Assembly (NCBI GenBank): GCA_963678305.2
Contig: CAXXVV010000003.1
Location: forward strand, 434,001 to 498,000
Origin: G963676655 sp963678305
GTDB taxonomy: Bacteria; Verrucomicrobiota; Lentisphaeria; Victivallales; Victivallaceae
Direction: 5' to 3'
DNA: 64,000 nt
How positions within the stretch are numbered: position 1 is the first letter of the stretch; each line of letters starts with the position of its first letter. The position numbers and the translations under genes are program-made. Below are positions 53,227 through 62,253 of this stretch, in pieces. Below the pieces are notes generated by a model that saw only the letters and a list, made by a program, of their open reading frames with translations, did no database searches and was not told where the DNA came from.

Positions 53227-54687
53227 TTATTTTTTCGCGTTCATCTGCTCCAGCTGACGCTGGGTCGGCAGTGCGTTAAGTAGAAACAAGACATTGTCCT
53301 TAAAGGGAGGAGCAGTAGTAATTCCCATGTGGGCGGCTCGCAACTGAATCATACTCCGCCAGTCAATCGGACTGCTGAAATACGGCATCCATTGCTTTTC
53401 AGCCCGTTCGTCAAAGAGTGCGCTCGATTCAGTGACTTTACCATCACCGGGAGCATATTCAACTACTTTCAATTCCCCCGTTTTGGGGTCCACGGTAGCC
53501 CGGCGTGTTGTTTTGACCGCATTACCAAGCACCAGATAAAGCCTGACATCTTTGGGCGGTTTGGCTTTGACCGCCATCACTTCAATGAATTTTTTTGCGC
53601 GTTTAAGGCATTTGTCAAGATGATCCAGCGCAATGCGCCTTCTTTCGTTCTTATCCTTGACGTCAGGTAATAATATCTGCAGGTTACCATCCTGTTTCGG
53701 ATCGGCCAGGCCCCATTTGAACCTTTTCCAAACATTTACGTCAAAATAATCAACCGCTTTTTTCTGGTCGTCTGCATAAACAACCGGACGTCTTGCCGCA
53801 ACCGGCATCATCTGGTAATATGTCGGCCAGGTTCCAAGCACAGCCGGGGGCAGAGGCGGCGTGGGAATACCGCGCTGCATTTCCAGGATTGTATCGAGAT
53901 ATCCGGCATTGGGAGTCCCGAGAATTATTACGCGGTCAACATATTTACTGCCGTCCCAGGTAATCTTCGCCGCTTTGCCTTCAGGCGGCAAATCGGCAGC
54001 TCCGAAACGCAGATAATAACGCGATACAAGCCCGCCCATCGAATGCCCGATCAGGTCAAACTGAACATCATAATCTTTAATACCATAGCACAGCCGGTAT
54101 TGCTCCTGCATGTATTTTCTTTTCTCAAGGACAAATTTATGCAGCTTTGCCGCGTTCCATTGCAGATCACGGCGCCAGTCATAGGCGAACATGAACAGCG
54201 TATTATAGGTTCTGCCTGGAGCAAGCGGAAAACCTTCCGGCTGAAAACCGCCGCTTTTAAGCACATCGATCAGATTAAGATAAGCGTTTTCTCTAAAATT
54301 GATTCCCATAATCTTAATGGTCACCGTTTCGAGCATGCCATCCGGCACGGTATTGTCATTAAGATCTTTCAACGGCTTGCCGATTGCCATCGGAACCGCC
54401 AGTCCGCGCATTCTTTCATCAGACACGGTAAAACCGTTTAAGCCTCTGAATTTACCCCAGACGTTCTGACCGGTTTTTTTATCAATCAAGTTTGCGCCAA
54501 GAAAACCATGTACAATAATCACCGGATTGCGATATATCCCCTGGTAATTGTTTTCCATTTTCTCGATCGGCCCCTCAATGGCATCGGAAAATTTTTCGTT
54601 TGAGGTATAAGAACCTGTTGCGCCGCATCCGGCAATAATTATTGAAACCGTTACCGCCCCTAAAATGCTCATTATTGCTCTCAACAT
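53227..54687 (-). CDS. lipase-like alpha/beta hydrolase lipoprotein (LCAT-like)
   Basis: A 486-residue protein. Signal peptide with lipobox IIIAGC (cysteine near residue 20). VIIVHGFLGANL near residue 57 is the oxyanion-hole strand and DLIGHSMGGLVSRYYLR carries the nucleophilic serine. The pattern resembles the lecithin:cholesterol acyltransferase-like family in bacteria. Asp and His of the triad are not obvious by eye; candidates lie in the C-terminal third. The start at 54687 is taken because AGGAAGG precedes it and it places the lipobox correctly; an upstream ATG at 54729 would add 14 residues before the signal peptide. Its own promoter lies at 54775-54802. Confidence 0.78.
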   Translation of the reverse strand: MLRAIMSILGAVTVSIIIAGCGATGSYTSNEKFSDAIEGPIEKMENNYQGIYRNPVIIVHGFLGANLIDKKTGQNVWGKFRGLNGFTVSDERMRGLAVPMAIGKPLKDLNDNTVPDGMLETVTIKIMGINFRENAYLNLIDVLKSGGFQPEGFPLAPGRTYNTLFMFAYDWRRDLQWNAAKLHKFVLEKRKYMQEQYRLCYGIKDYDVQFDLIGHSMGGLVSRYYLRFGAADLPPEGKAAKITWDGSKYVDRVIILGTPNAGYLDTILEMQRGIPTPPLPPAVLGTWPTYYQMMPVAARRPVVYADDQKKAVDYFDVNVWKRFKWGLADPKQDGNLQILLPDVKDKNERRRIALDHLDKCLKRAKKFIEVMAVKAKPPKDVRLYLVLGNAVKTTRRATVDPKTGELKVVEYAPGDGKVTESSALFDERAEKQWMPYFSSPIDWRSMIQLRAAHMGITTAPPFKDNVLFLLNALPTQRQLEQMNAKK

Positions 54688-54774
54688 ACTTTTTCCTTCC
54701 TTTTTCCTGACTGCTCCTGTAGTATACAAGACCCTCTGGTAAACTACGACATGTCATCGTTCGGTTCGCCATTT

Positions 54775-54802
54775 AATGTAGCACTTTTGCCAGTCTTGTC
54801 AA
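54775..54802 (-). promoter_or_regulatory. promoter of the lipase-like gene
   Basis: Minus-strand -35 TTGACA (54797-54802), 16-bp spacer, -10 TACATT (54775-54780). It separates this gene from the carbohydrate locus that ends at 54892. Confidence 0.55.
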
Positions 54803-54891
54803 TCAGTGATTATATGATGCTTATGAATATCAAAAGCAGCCCCGGTCAAAAAAAGAAAAAAGTCCGCTCCCCCCGATGATTCGGCCGATTA

Positions 54892-56109
54892 TCAATGCTG
54901 CGAAATGAACTCTTGATTATTTTCAATAGCACGATCTTTACGAATGACATATTTTAAATATAGACTGGCGGCCTGAATAAAAAATATCGTACCTAAATCA
55001 CGTATGTAATACGGAGAATGATCAGTTCCGTCCGGAGTAAGCACCTTTTCAAGGATCGCACCTTTTAAATCGGGATCAGCAGGTTTAGTAAACTGCATTT
55101 TCATACAAAAATCCAGCCCTTTGTCAATATATTGTAAAATATCCTGGTCTTCTGTTAATGCATAATACTTCAAAAAGCTGATTACAGCACAAGCGGTCCC
55201 GCTGGTGGCGTGCCCGAAGCTGTCAGTGTTAAAATCAGTATAGGTCCCCCTGAAAAAACCTCCATCTGTCCGCAATGCGCGTTTATACCACTCCACGCTG
55301 CGCAGATAGCAGGCCAGGAAACGTTCATCTCCTGTAACATCAAAAACATCCAGCATCGGCATTCCCCACCAGTAAGCATGACGCGGGTGAATATTCCCGC
55401 TCAATTTATTGCAGGGAATATACCTTATCCAGTTTCCCGCCGGGTTTTCTTCCCTCAACAAGGTCTCCGCGGTTGCCACGGCGACATCTTTAAAGGAGGA
55501 GTCTCCTGAAAGCCGCCAGCCTTTCAGAAAAACCGCGTCGTCCAACAACGGTCTTCCCTGTGAAACGTTAACATTGAACAGAAAGCGTTTATTTTCCGGA
55601 TCATAGATATCGTTGAACAGCTGTTCTTCCGGCTGCCATGAGTTATCTCTGACCCACCTTAATGCACCCAGAGCCGCGTCACAATACTTATTTGAACCGG
55701 TTGCGGCAGACAGCATAAACAAACCGTCAAGACATTCAAGGATCGCGGAAGCGTTGACTTTATCGGGAAAATCTTCATACGCCAGTATCAATCCTTTGTC
55801 TTTGCCTTCTGTGACCCGGTTATGCATAATAAACTCAGCACTGAATTCAGCTTTTTTGAGCAAATCATCCTGATCAAGGGCCTCCGCGGCCATAACCAGC
55901 GCCTTGACCGCCTGCCCGGTATGCCAGATCGGGCAGAAAAAGTCCCATTGCCGTTTGGCGGTACTATACTCGCCTTTGACCGCTCCATTCCAGAAGCTCA
56001 CCGGCATTTTTTTTCCGTGAACTCCAATCGGCTGATTGTTTTTTACGACCGCGATTTCTGTCAGCCAGTCAATAGCGCTAACTAGACTGCTTTCCAGTTT
56101 TGAACTCAT
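54892..56109 (-). CDS. six-hairpin (alpha/alpha-toroid) glycosidase-like protein
   Basis: A 405-residue cytoplasmic protein with repeated helical-hairpin motifs spaced by about 50 residues (GQAVKALVMAAEAL, ASAILECLDGLFMLSAATG, PRHAYWWGMPMLDVFDVTGDERF, SGTACAVISFLKYYALTE). This indicates an (alpha/alpha)6 barrel as in GH88/GH105, N-acylglucosamine epimerases or D-glucuronyl epimerases. No family-specific catalytic pair was identified with confidence; HAYWWG and the DGGFFRGTYTD region are candidates for the active site. It starts on the ATGA overlap with the upstream C45-like gene (56106-56109), so the two are made in step. Confidence 0.6.
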   Translation of the reverse strand: MSSKLESSLVSAIDWLTEIAVVKNNQPIGVHGKKMPVSFWNGAVKGEYSTAKRQWDFFCPIWHTGQAVKALVMAAEALDQDDLLKKAEFSAEFIMHNRVTEGKDKGLILAYEDFPDKVNASAILECLDGLFMLSAATGSNKYCDAALGALRWVRDNSWQPEEQLFNDIYDPENKRFLFNVNVSQGRPLLDDAVFLKGWRLSGDSSFKDVAVATAETLLREENPAGNWIRYIPCNKLSGNIHPRHAYWWGMPMLDVFDVTGDERFLACYLRSVEWYKRALRTDGGFFRGTYTDFNTDSFGHATSGTACAVISFLKYYALTEDQDILQYIDKGLDFCMKMQFTKPADPDLKGAILEKVLTPDGTDHSPYYIRDLGTIFFIQAASLYLKYVIRKDRAIENNQEFISQH

Positions 56110-57128
56110 AAACTATATTCCTTATATTCATTTTGGCATGGAGAACCATGTGAGATTAGAATTTTTCTTTTTTCAGTCAGGCAGAGTATGGACCACAAAG
56201 TCTTAGAGCCATGCGGACCGCCATGTCGACACGGAGCCCAAGGTTCGTGGCTGCTCAATAAATTTTTAACGTCGTTAAGGTTATCCGGCGGGTTGACTTC
56301 CTCACGCCATTTCAGATAACCATAGCGATAAAGGCAAACTTCCCGTTGTGCCGGTGATCGCATATCCGCATGTTCCATGCCCGGAGATTGATATATGTTT
56401 GTTGCGTAATCAAACTGTTTATTGCGGTGTCTGACCGCAATGAAAGGAATCGCGGCATCAAGCATGACGGTATTGCCTGATTTATCTCCCGCTGCAATAT
56501 TAAAACCTTTCCCGGTAAGTGGAGCTTCATTCAAGCCGGAAATAAACTCGTCCACTGTTCGACAACGAAGTAAAAGCTGATACGCTTTCAGGCGGATATC
56601 CACTCTTGGTCCGCTTTTATCAAACACCGAACCGACTGAACCATGGGTATTAGCCAAACCTTCGGCATTCATACAATCAAGACCACTGAGCCATCCGGCA
56701 TAAGTTACATGGATAAAAGGTAATCCTTTATCCGGCCTGCAACTGCGAATGACAAACGGATATTCCTCATTGAGCGGGGCGTCATTGTTTTTTGCGATAA
56801 TCGTACCCTCTGCGGAGTTCCTGAGAATAACCGGAGTACAACGTTCTACCTCATTGCCAAAAGTGTCAACGTGGTTGGCAAACAGCACTTGTTTCAAATC
56901 GACGTGCGCGCCTTCGGCTATGCCTTCCAGTTCCTCAAGCACATCCGGCAAATATGTCCTTAAAACCTGAATGGAAAGGCGTGAAAGTATTTCCAGCCTG
57001 GTTTTATCGGATTGACGGCAACGCAGTTCCAAATCTCTTTGAATTTCTTCACGAGCTTGTTCACCATATTGCCTCCCCATTTCTTTGGGAGCTCCAAAAC
57101 ACTCAATAAATTTCATTCCAGCTACCAT
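56106..57128 (-). CDS. C45-family (acyltransferase/amidohydrolase-like) protein
   Basis: Soluble member of the acyl-CoA:6-aminopenicillanate acyltransferase group, 340 residues. APKEMGRQYGEQ is the N-terminal motif, the expected autocatalytic nucleophile is the cysteine in NEVERCTPVILR, and GTIIAKNNDAPL plus YAGWLSGLDCMNAEGLA are family landmarks. Its neighbours handle carbohydrate, so a sugar-linked amide such as an N-acyl group is a possible substrate; that is inference. A second ATG at 57116 would remove four residues and is an equally plausible start. It begins 1 base after the beta-helix gene stop. Confidence 0.75.
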   Translation of the reverse strand: MVAGMKFIECFGAPKEMGRQYGEQAREEIQRDLELRCRQSDKTRLEILSRLSIQVLRTYLPDVLEELEGIAEGAHVDLKQVLFANHVDTFGNEVERCTPVILRNSAEGTIIAKNNDAPLNEEYPFVIRSCRPDKGLPFIHVTYAGWLSGLDCMNAEGLANTHGSVGSVFDKSGPRVDIRLKAYQLLLRCRTVDEFISGLNEAPLTGKGFNIAAGDKSGNTVMLDAAIPFIAVRHRNKQFDYATNIYQSPGMEHADMRSPAQREVCLYRYGYLKWREEVNPPDNLNDVKNLLSSHEPWAPCRHGGPHGSKTLWSILCLTEKRKILISHGSPCQNEYKEYSL

Positions 57129-57129
57129 T

Positions 57130-58878
57130 TTAGTTTTTTATTGCCTCCAGCTTCCAGTCGGCGAATATAACACGATTGGTATTATTATGAGTTGCAGAGA
57201 TTGAAACAATGACTTGTCCTTTATTTTTTCCTGATTTCTGTGGCGTGACATTGTCAAATTCCAGCTCCTGCCATTCACTGCCGACAGGTTTAAGACAATA
57301 ACTTATATTGCCTGCTTTCATAATCATGCGTCCAATAAAATCCGGCGCACACTTACAGCGGAAACTCAACCGGTACCGTTCTTTCTCAACTTCCGGCTTC
57401 AAAAAGACGTCATAGGAGCACTTTCCTCTTTCAAGAACTGAATATTCTCCATTTTTCCGGTTTTTGATTTTTATCCCGGCTTTTACCGGAGCATATTCAG
57501 GGGGGTGATCACGCTTAAATTCCGCTATCGTGTTTCCTTTGGCATCAATGAATTTCAAGTCAATATTATAACATCCGGCATCAGCTTTTATATCCGGTTT
57601 ATTTTTACCGACTAATTGTATTGTTCCTTTGATTTTTTCAACACGGTATTTATTGTTAGTGTGGAGAATAACAGTCGGATGTGACGATTTCTGGGCGATA
57701 CTGCAACGGACAAATTCCACGTCTCCAACCTTCTGTCCAATCAGTGGCCGCCCTGTCGTTATTATAATGGATGCGTTGAAATCGGCGTTTCCGTTCTTTT
57801 CCCGCCAGAATGTTTCTTTTGGAGCCCAGGATGATCCGGCCCACGGGTGTTTCTGTCCTTGCGCAGTATCCACCAGTTTACAATTGACAAAATTTATTTT
57901 TAAACGGTTTGAAGCTTTCTCGCGAATGAGAATTCCCGGACCGAAAGTATTTTTTACTTCACAATTATTAAGAACAACAGTACCGTCCGGGCCATTTCGA
58001 GTAATAGCGCCGACCTCAAAGCCCGCTTCCCAACTGCCGTCGATTATACAGTTCTCAAGTTTGACTGAAAAGGGCTTTGCCATTCTGGTTAATTTGAAAG
58101 CATAGATCTGAAACCCGCTTCCCTGATTGTTTTCTATCCGGCAGTTACTGAAAACGACGTTTTCCAGACAATCTTTATCCGATTCCGGTTCCAGGTCAAC
58201 CCCTGAACCTGGTTTTGTCCCGCCGGTTTCAGCAAAAAGACAATTTTCCACCCGCAGATTGACTGCACTGATGACCGACAAACCCTGACGAAAATTCCGC
58301 AGGCATTTTACATCTTTAATCAAAATATTTGCCGGTGATTCATGCCCGTTTCCTCCTGCTGCCAGCATGATCCCATCTCCACCGCTATCTGTCAGCGAGA
58401 CACCGAGTATTTTTATATTCTTTCCACCTTTAACACTGATAATATGCCTGAATTCACTGCGGTAAAACGGCGGCAGAATATAGCGATGCCGATTCATTTT
58501 TATTGTCGCGCCATAACCGCTTATACTAACATTCTCAACTCCGTTAAGATTCAGCAGCCGGTTGTGGATTGGAACAAACTTTTCATCTCTGGCCTGCAAT
58601 ATAGCTCCCGGTTCAAGCAATATTTCCTGGTTACTGCGCAGATATAGCGGACCGCTTATCCATGGCTTTTCTGTTTTTGGAATTACAACTTTTTTTGCGC
58701 CGGAATCAATCGCCTTCTGGAGAATGGCTGTACTGTCAGTCTGATTGAATCCCCACCACATGACATTGGCGTCGGAGCGCTTGCCGGACTTCAAATCCTC
58801 AATCGCCTGATTATTATTTCCCATACAATTCAGGCAGCTAAGAACAACAATAAACAATAAACCTGATCTTTCAATCAT
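57130..58878 (-). CDS. secreted right-handed beta-helix protein
   Basis: Signal peptide at residues 1-20 (GLLFIVVLSCLNC, possibly a lipoprotein). From about residue 65 the chain shows repeating parallel beta-helix coils of about 22 residues with NVSISGYGATIKM, KNIKILGVSLTDSGGDGIMLAAGG, VVFSNCRIENNQGSGFQIYAF and similar, as in pectate lyases, GH28 and related polysaccharide-binding proteins. The DGI motif after DSGG is typical of such sites. The last 150 residues form a separate beta-sandwich-like domain (carbohydrate-binding appearance). Substrate is not clear. It follows the pseudopilin gene in the same direction after about 40 bp. Confidence 0.75.
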   Translation of the reverse strand: MIERSGLLFIVVLSCLNCMGNNNQAIEDLKSGKRSDANVMWWGFNQTDSTAILQKAIDSGAKKVVIPKTEKPWISGPLYLRSNQEILLEPGAILQARDEKFVPIHNRLLNLNGVENVSISGYGATIKMNRHRYILPPFYRSEFRHIISVKGGKNIKILGVSLTDSGGDGIMLAAGGNGHESPANILIKDVKCLRNFRQGLSVISAVNLRVENCLFAETGGTKPGSGVDLEPESDKDCLENVVFSNCRIENNQGSGFQIYAFKLTRMAKPFSVKLENCIIDGSWEAGFEVGAITRNGPDGTVVLNNCEVKNTFGPGILIREKASNRLKINFVNCKLVDTAQGQKHPWAGSSWAPKETFWREKNGNADFNASIIITTGRPLIGQKVGDVEFVRCSIAQKSSHPTVILHTNNKYRVEKIKGTIQLVGKNKPDIKADAGCYNIDLKFIDAKGNTIAEFKRDHPPEYAPVKAGIKIKNRKNGEYSVLERGKCSYDVFLKPEVEKERYRLSFRCKCAPDFIGRMIMKAGNISYCLKPVGSEWQELEFDNVTPQKSGKNKGQVIVSISATHNNTNRVIFADWKLEAIKN

Positions 58879-58919
58879 ATTTCATCCCTTTGTACTTGTT
58901 ATCTCTTTATCTTATTAAA

Positions 58920-59678
58920 TTAATATTTAACGCCCCAGAACTCCTGAGCACTTGTATCTGCGGTAGGAGCAGCTCCATAAGGTATGACTTTCATGCTGTA
59001 ATAATTCTTGTCAATTGCTGCAACATGGCCATCTAAATACAACATCGGCAGAATTCTGGCACTGTCATGCACCGGATATATCCCGGTGGCACTGAAAGGT
59101 ACATAGCTGAGTGTATTATGATATCTGACATAAAGATTGATTGTACAGCCCATGTACCATGCCGCGGAGATATTGCGAATGCGACGGTCATTTGCAGGCG
59201 CCTGTGTCAAAAGTTTATCATTATTACTGCGATCAAATTTCAAATTTCTTCCCACACCCTGGGTCGCATTCAGTCCGTATGTCGATCGTGTCTCACCATT
59301 GAAAACCTCGGATTTTTGATATGCCGGGCAAACATAAAATGATTTCTTGTAATCACTTTCATATTTCCTTGGATTGGGCAGATAAGAATCCTCCGGCGGC
59401 CAGGTACTATCTCCGGTTTTGCTGCCAAGTTGATAGTACCATACGCTGCTCCAGGAAAAATTGGTGTAGGCGCATGGTTTGTATTCATCCATATCGTCGG
59501 CATACATCCTGACTGCAGTTCCCGATTGCTTGAGTCTGGCAAGACAATCCATCTGAACCGCTTTGTCACGGGCTTTATTTAGAGCCGGGAGCAGCATACT
59601 GGCAAGAATCGCTATTATCGCAATTACAACCAAAAGCTCAATTAACGTAAAAGCCTTTACCGTGAAAATCGTTTTCAT
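58920..59678 (-). CDS. prepilin-type N-terminal cleavage/methylation protein (PVC pseudopilin)
   Basis: Starts with a short basic leader and the prepilin motif FTLIELLVVIAIIAIL, with alanine in place of the usual glycine before the cleavage site (VKA-FTLIE). The mature head has the pattern CLARLKQSGTAVRMYADDMDEY and ends with a LPMLYLDGHVAAID segment, as in the very abundant DUF1559-like pseudopilins of Planctomycetes and Lentisphaerae. Such genes often accompany secreted carbohydrate-active enzymes, as here. It lies directly downstream of the GntR/LacI regulator. Confidence 0.85.
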   Translation of the reverse strand: MKTIFTVKAFTLIELLVVIAIIAILASMLLPALNKARDKAVQMDCLARLKQSGTAVRMYADDMDEYKPCAYTNFSWSSVWYYQLGSKTGDSTWPPEDSYLPNPRKYESDYKKSFYVCPAYQKSEVFNGETRSTYGLNATQGVGRNLKFDRSNNDKLLTQAPANDRRIRNISAAWYMGCTINLYVRYHNTLSYVPFSATGIYPVHDSARILPMLYLDGHVAAIDKNYYSMKVIPYGAAPTADTSAQEFWGVKY

Positions 59679-59738
59679 TTTTTCCCTTTCTTTCTCGACT
59701 TCTAATTCTGGACAAAATTATATATAAACAATACCCAA

Positions 59739-60806
59739 TTATTTATTAATATTCCGGCATGAACCATGTTCAATTAATTTTGGGCTCAAAAGCTTGATTC
59801 CCGGGATTCCATGTGAGTTTTTACCGCTTATCAAATCACACAATAAGCCCAAACCGCAACGACACATTTCATCCAGTCGATTGTCAATGACCGAAAGTTT
59901 CAAGTCGCCCGCCACATTGCAAAAATTTCCCCCGGCGATTATTGATAAGTCATCCGGGACTTTGATGTTGTATTGATTGAGAGCTGAAATCATTCTTGCT
60001 GCATATGTTGTGCTTCTGACGAAACAAGCAGTATAGTTTGCATCCTTAAAAAAATTTCCGACCCGCTTGTTGAAAATATGCATATAAATTTTGGTGTCGA
60101 GAACATCATCCTGAGTTATTTTAACTCCGGCCATTTCGCCTGCGGCCCTCAACCCGGAAAAATCAAAAGCGGATTCAGGATGATTAATGTTTTCTGTAAC
60201 ATACGCAATCTTCCGGTGTCCTTTCTCTACCAAATATTTTCCGGCGAGAAATCCCGCGTAAAAGTAATCACAGGATATACATGGCACCTCGTTGCCGTCT
60301 CCGAAAATATTATTGATCGAGACAACCGGACAAGCCGCATTTATACGGTTGATAATGCTCAACGGCATTCTGCTGGCAATAAGCACCCCGTTAACCCGGC
60401 CGCTTCTGATTGCGTCCATCAAGTTATTATCCTCTGGATCTTCTTTAAACATGTCAGGTAAACGATCATAGATCTGAACATACATATTATTTTGCTCGGC
60501 AAATCTTGATACTTCATTTACAATAAGTCTGAAATGCGGATCAGTGCAATGATAGGCCATGCGCATTGCCAGGGCTATGGTCATTCTTTTCTTTTTGCCA
60601 TTATCGGCAATGTATGTCCCGGAGCCTTTCTTACGGACAACCAGTCCCTCTCCTTCGAGCACTCCCAGCGCCTTACCGATTGTAGCCCGCGAAAAGCCGA
60701 GTTCATCCGCCAGAATTCTCTCCGCCGGTAAACGCTCCTGGTTAGCAGAGCTCAAACGGTTGATGTATTCTGTCAGAATTTCTTTTGTTCTGAAAACTTT
60801 TGTCAT
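59739..60806 (-). CDS. GntR/LacI hybrid transcriptional regulator
   Basis: N-terminal GntR winged helix (residues about 5-70: LPAERILADELGFSRATIGKALGVLEGEGLVVRKKGSGTY) joined to a LacI-type periplasmic-binding-like effector domain (about 75-340: GVLIASRMPLSIIN, CDYFYAGFLAGKYLVEKGHRKIAYV, DDLSIIAGGNF). This AraR-like architecture is common for sugar-responsive repressors. It heads a minus-strand set of pseudopilin, beta-helix, C45-like and six-hairpin genes and is the likely regulator of them. Its own promoter holds three TAGACCAAT-type half-sites, so autoregulation is strongly suggested. Confidence 0.88.
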   Translation of the reverse strand: MTKVFRTKEILTEYINRLSSANQERLPAERILADELGFSRATIGKALGVLEGEGLVVRKKGSGTYIADNGKKKRMTIALAMRMAYHCTDPHFRLIVNEVSRFAEQNNMYVQIYDRLPDMFKEDPEDNNLMDAIRSGRVNGVLIASRMPLSIINRINAACPVVSINNIFGDGNEVPCISCDYFYAGFLAGKYLVEKGHRKIAYVTENINHPESAFDFSGLRAAGEMAGVKITQDDVLDTKIYMHIFNKRVGNFFKDANYTACFVRSTTYAARMISALNQYNIKVPDDLSIIAGGNFCNVAGDLKLSVIDNRLDEMCRCGLGLLCDLISGKNSHGIPGIKLLSPKLIEHGSCRNINK

Positions 60807-60815
60807 TGCAAAATG

Positions 60816-60894
60816 TAGACCAATTATATTGTTGTTTTAGACCAATTCAATATCGCATATAAACCAATATACGTGTTTACCTCTTTTTTGTCAA
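60816..60894 (-). promoter_or_regulatory. GntR/LacI gene promoter with three 22-bp-phased operator half-sites
   Basis: Minus-strand -35 TTGACA (60889-60894), 17-bp spacer, -10 TATATT (60866-60871). Half-sites on the plus strand are TAGACCAATT at 60816-60825, TAGACCAATT at 60838-60847 and TAAACCAATA at 60860-60869, exactly 22 bp apart; the third covers the -10 box. The TGGTCTA half resembles known GntR-family sites of the DasR/NagR kind. Confidence 0.75.
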
Positions 60895-61098
60895 CACCCC
60901 CTTTATCAAAAAAGACAAGTATTTTTTCGCCTCTTCTGATCTTTGTCACATGAATCATTTTGAGAAGTAGCCAGAATCTTTACACAGTCAAGTTGATATC
61001 AGACATAAAAAGTTGAGACTGGCGACATCTCCTTTTATGTGTATTTTTCACAAAACATTTTACTTAAGCCATTGATAATAAATTATTTAATTTTTATT

Positions 61099-61117
61099 TA
61101 TAGTCAAACCGTCTGAC
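61099..61117 (+). repeat. dispersed 21-bp quasi-palindrome, copy 6
   Basis: Reads TATAGTCAAACCGTCTGAC with inverted arms AGTCA/TGACT (extending to 61118) around AACCGTC. It lies about 130 bp upstream of the M28 peptidase gene. Confidence 0.6.
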
Positions 61118-61247
61118 TTTTTTATATTTTGCAGCGCCTATACTAATGCTACAAAGTACTGCTTCTGTATATAAAGCAAAAGTCCGGAGAGCCTTGCATT
61201 ATTACAATATGCAGCTATTTTATTAACAGCAACCCTGAGGTCGGGAT

Positions 61248-62210
61248 ATGAAAAAAATTATCAGTCAATGTATATTACCAGATTTATTATGTATTGCGGG
61301 GATTCTCATTCTGTCAGGCTGTACAGCTCCAGTATATGTTCATCCTGACACCCCGGTCAGTATCGCCAATATGCGGCAGACGGTAAAATATCTTTGTGAG
61401 ATCAAGCCGGCTCGTAATTACCAAAACCATGTCTCGCTTGAAAAAGCAGTCCAATATATCGCCAACCAATTTAAAGAATGCGGATTGACTCCGACAATTC
61501 AAAAATTCAAAGCAGCCGGAAACGAATATAAAAATGTTATCGCGTCAGTCGGACCGGAAAAAGGCCCCAGGATAATCGTCGGGGGGCACTATGATGTCTG
61601 CGGCGATCAGCCAGGAGCCGACGATAACGCCAGCGGTATCGCCGGACTGCTCGAAATGGCTAAATATGCTCAAAAAAACAAGGACAAACTTAAATACCGG
61701 GTCGATTTTATCGCTTATTGCCTGGAAGAGCCGCCGTTTTTCGGTACCGCTCAAATGGGCAGTTATATTCATGCCGCCTCGCTGCATCAAAACAAGGTCA
61801 AGGTCCACGGCATGATAGTTTTAGACATGGTCGGCTTTTTCAGTGATAAGGAAGACTCGCAGCAATATCCCTTGAAAATAATCGGCTGGTTTTTCCCGGA
61901 TAAAGCTGATTTCATCAGTATTATCGGTAATTTCAGCAGCAGGTCCCTGGTGAATGCCGTTGCCGGCCAAATGGCAACCACCGGCATCAAAGTTGAAACA
62001 TTGAAAGCTCCGTTAGCAATAACCGGCGTCGACTTTTCGGATCACCGCAACTACTGGCACTTCGATTATGACGCGGTCATGATCACCGATACCGCCTTTT
62101 ATCGCAATCGCAATTATCACAAAACAACCGATACTATTGACACGCTGAGTTTCAAACGAATGAAGCAGGTCGTACAAGGTCTCTGCCGCTATTTACTGAA
62201 TACGGAATAA
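61248..62210 (+). CDS. M28-family metallopeptidase lipoprotein
   Basis: A 320-residue protein with signal peptide and lipobox ILILSGC (cysteine near residue 25). The M28 zinc site is seen in GGHYDVCGDQPGADDNASGIAGLLEMAK (here His and Asp ligands), EEPPFFGTAQMGS (catalytic Glu and Glu ligand) and the later histidine in NYHKTTDTIDTL. Aminopeptidase or glutaminyl-cyclase-like activity toward peptides at the envelope is the family role. The start has CTGAGG about 15 bases upstream, a weak site. It stands alone. Confidence 0.85.
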   Translation: MKKIISQCILPDLLCIAGILILSGCTAPVYVHPDTPVSIANMRQTVKYLCEIKPARNYQNHVSLEKAVQYIANQFKECGLTPTIQKFKAAGNEYKNVIASVGPEKGPRIIVGGHYDVCGDQPGADDNASGIAGLLEMAKYAQKNKDKLKYRVDFIAYCLEEPPFFGTAQMGSYIHAASLHQNKVKVHGMIVLDMVGFFSDKEDSQQYPLKIIGWFFPDKADFISIIGNFSSRSLVNAVAGQMATTGIKVETLKAPLAITGVDFSDHRNYWHFDYDAVMITDTAFYRNRNYHKTTDTIDTLSFKRMKQVVQGLCRYLLNTE

Positions 62211-62253
62211 TTTTGAATGTTTGATAATTATAAAACAGATTGTATTATCAATT

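Larger units (their letters stand above)
60807..61247. other. intergenic region between the GntR/LacI gene and the M28 peptidase gene
   Basis: This AT-rich gap of 441 bp contains the regulator's promoter and operator array (60816-60894) and a 21-bp repeat copy (61099-61117). No RNA gene or short reading frame with support was found between about 60900 and 61090. Confidence 0.6.

Noticed and set aside
54802..54891. CG-rich stretch followed by T runs after the six-hairpin gene, considered as terminator
   Set aside because: The best stem, CCGA-ATCA-TCGG, is short and about ten bases away from the T run on the minus strand.
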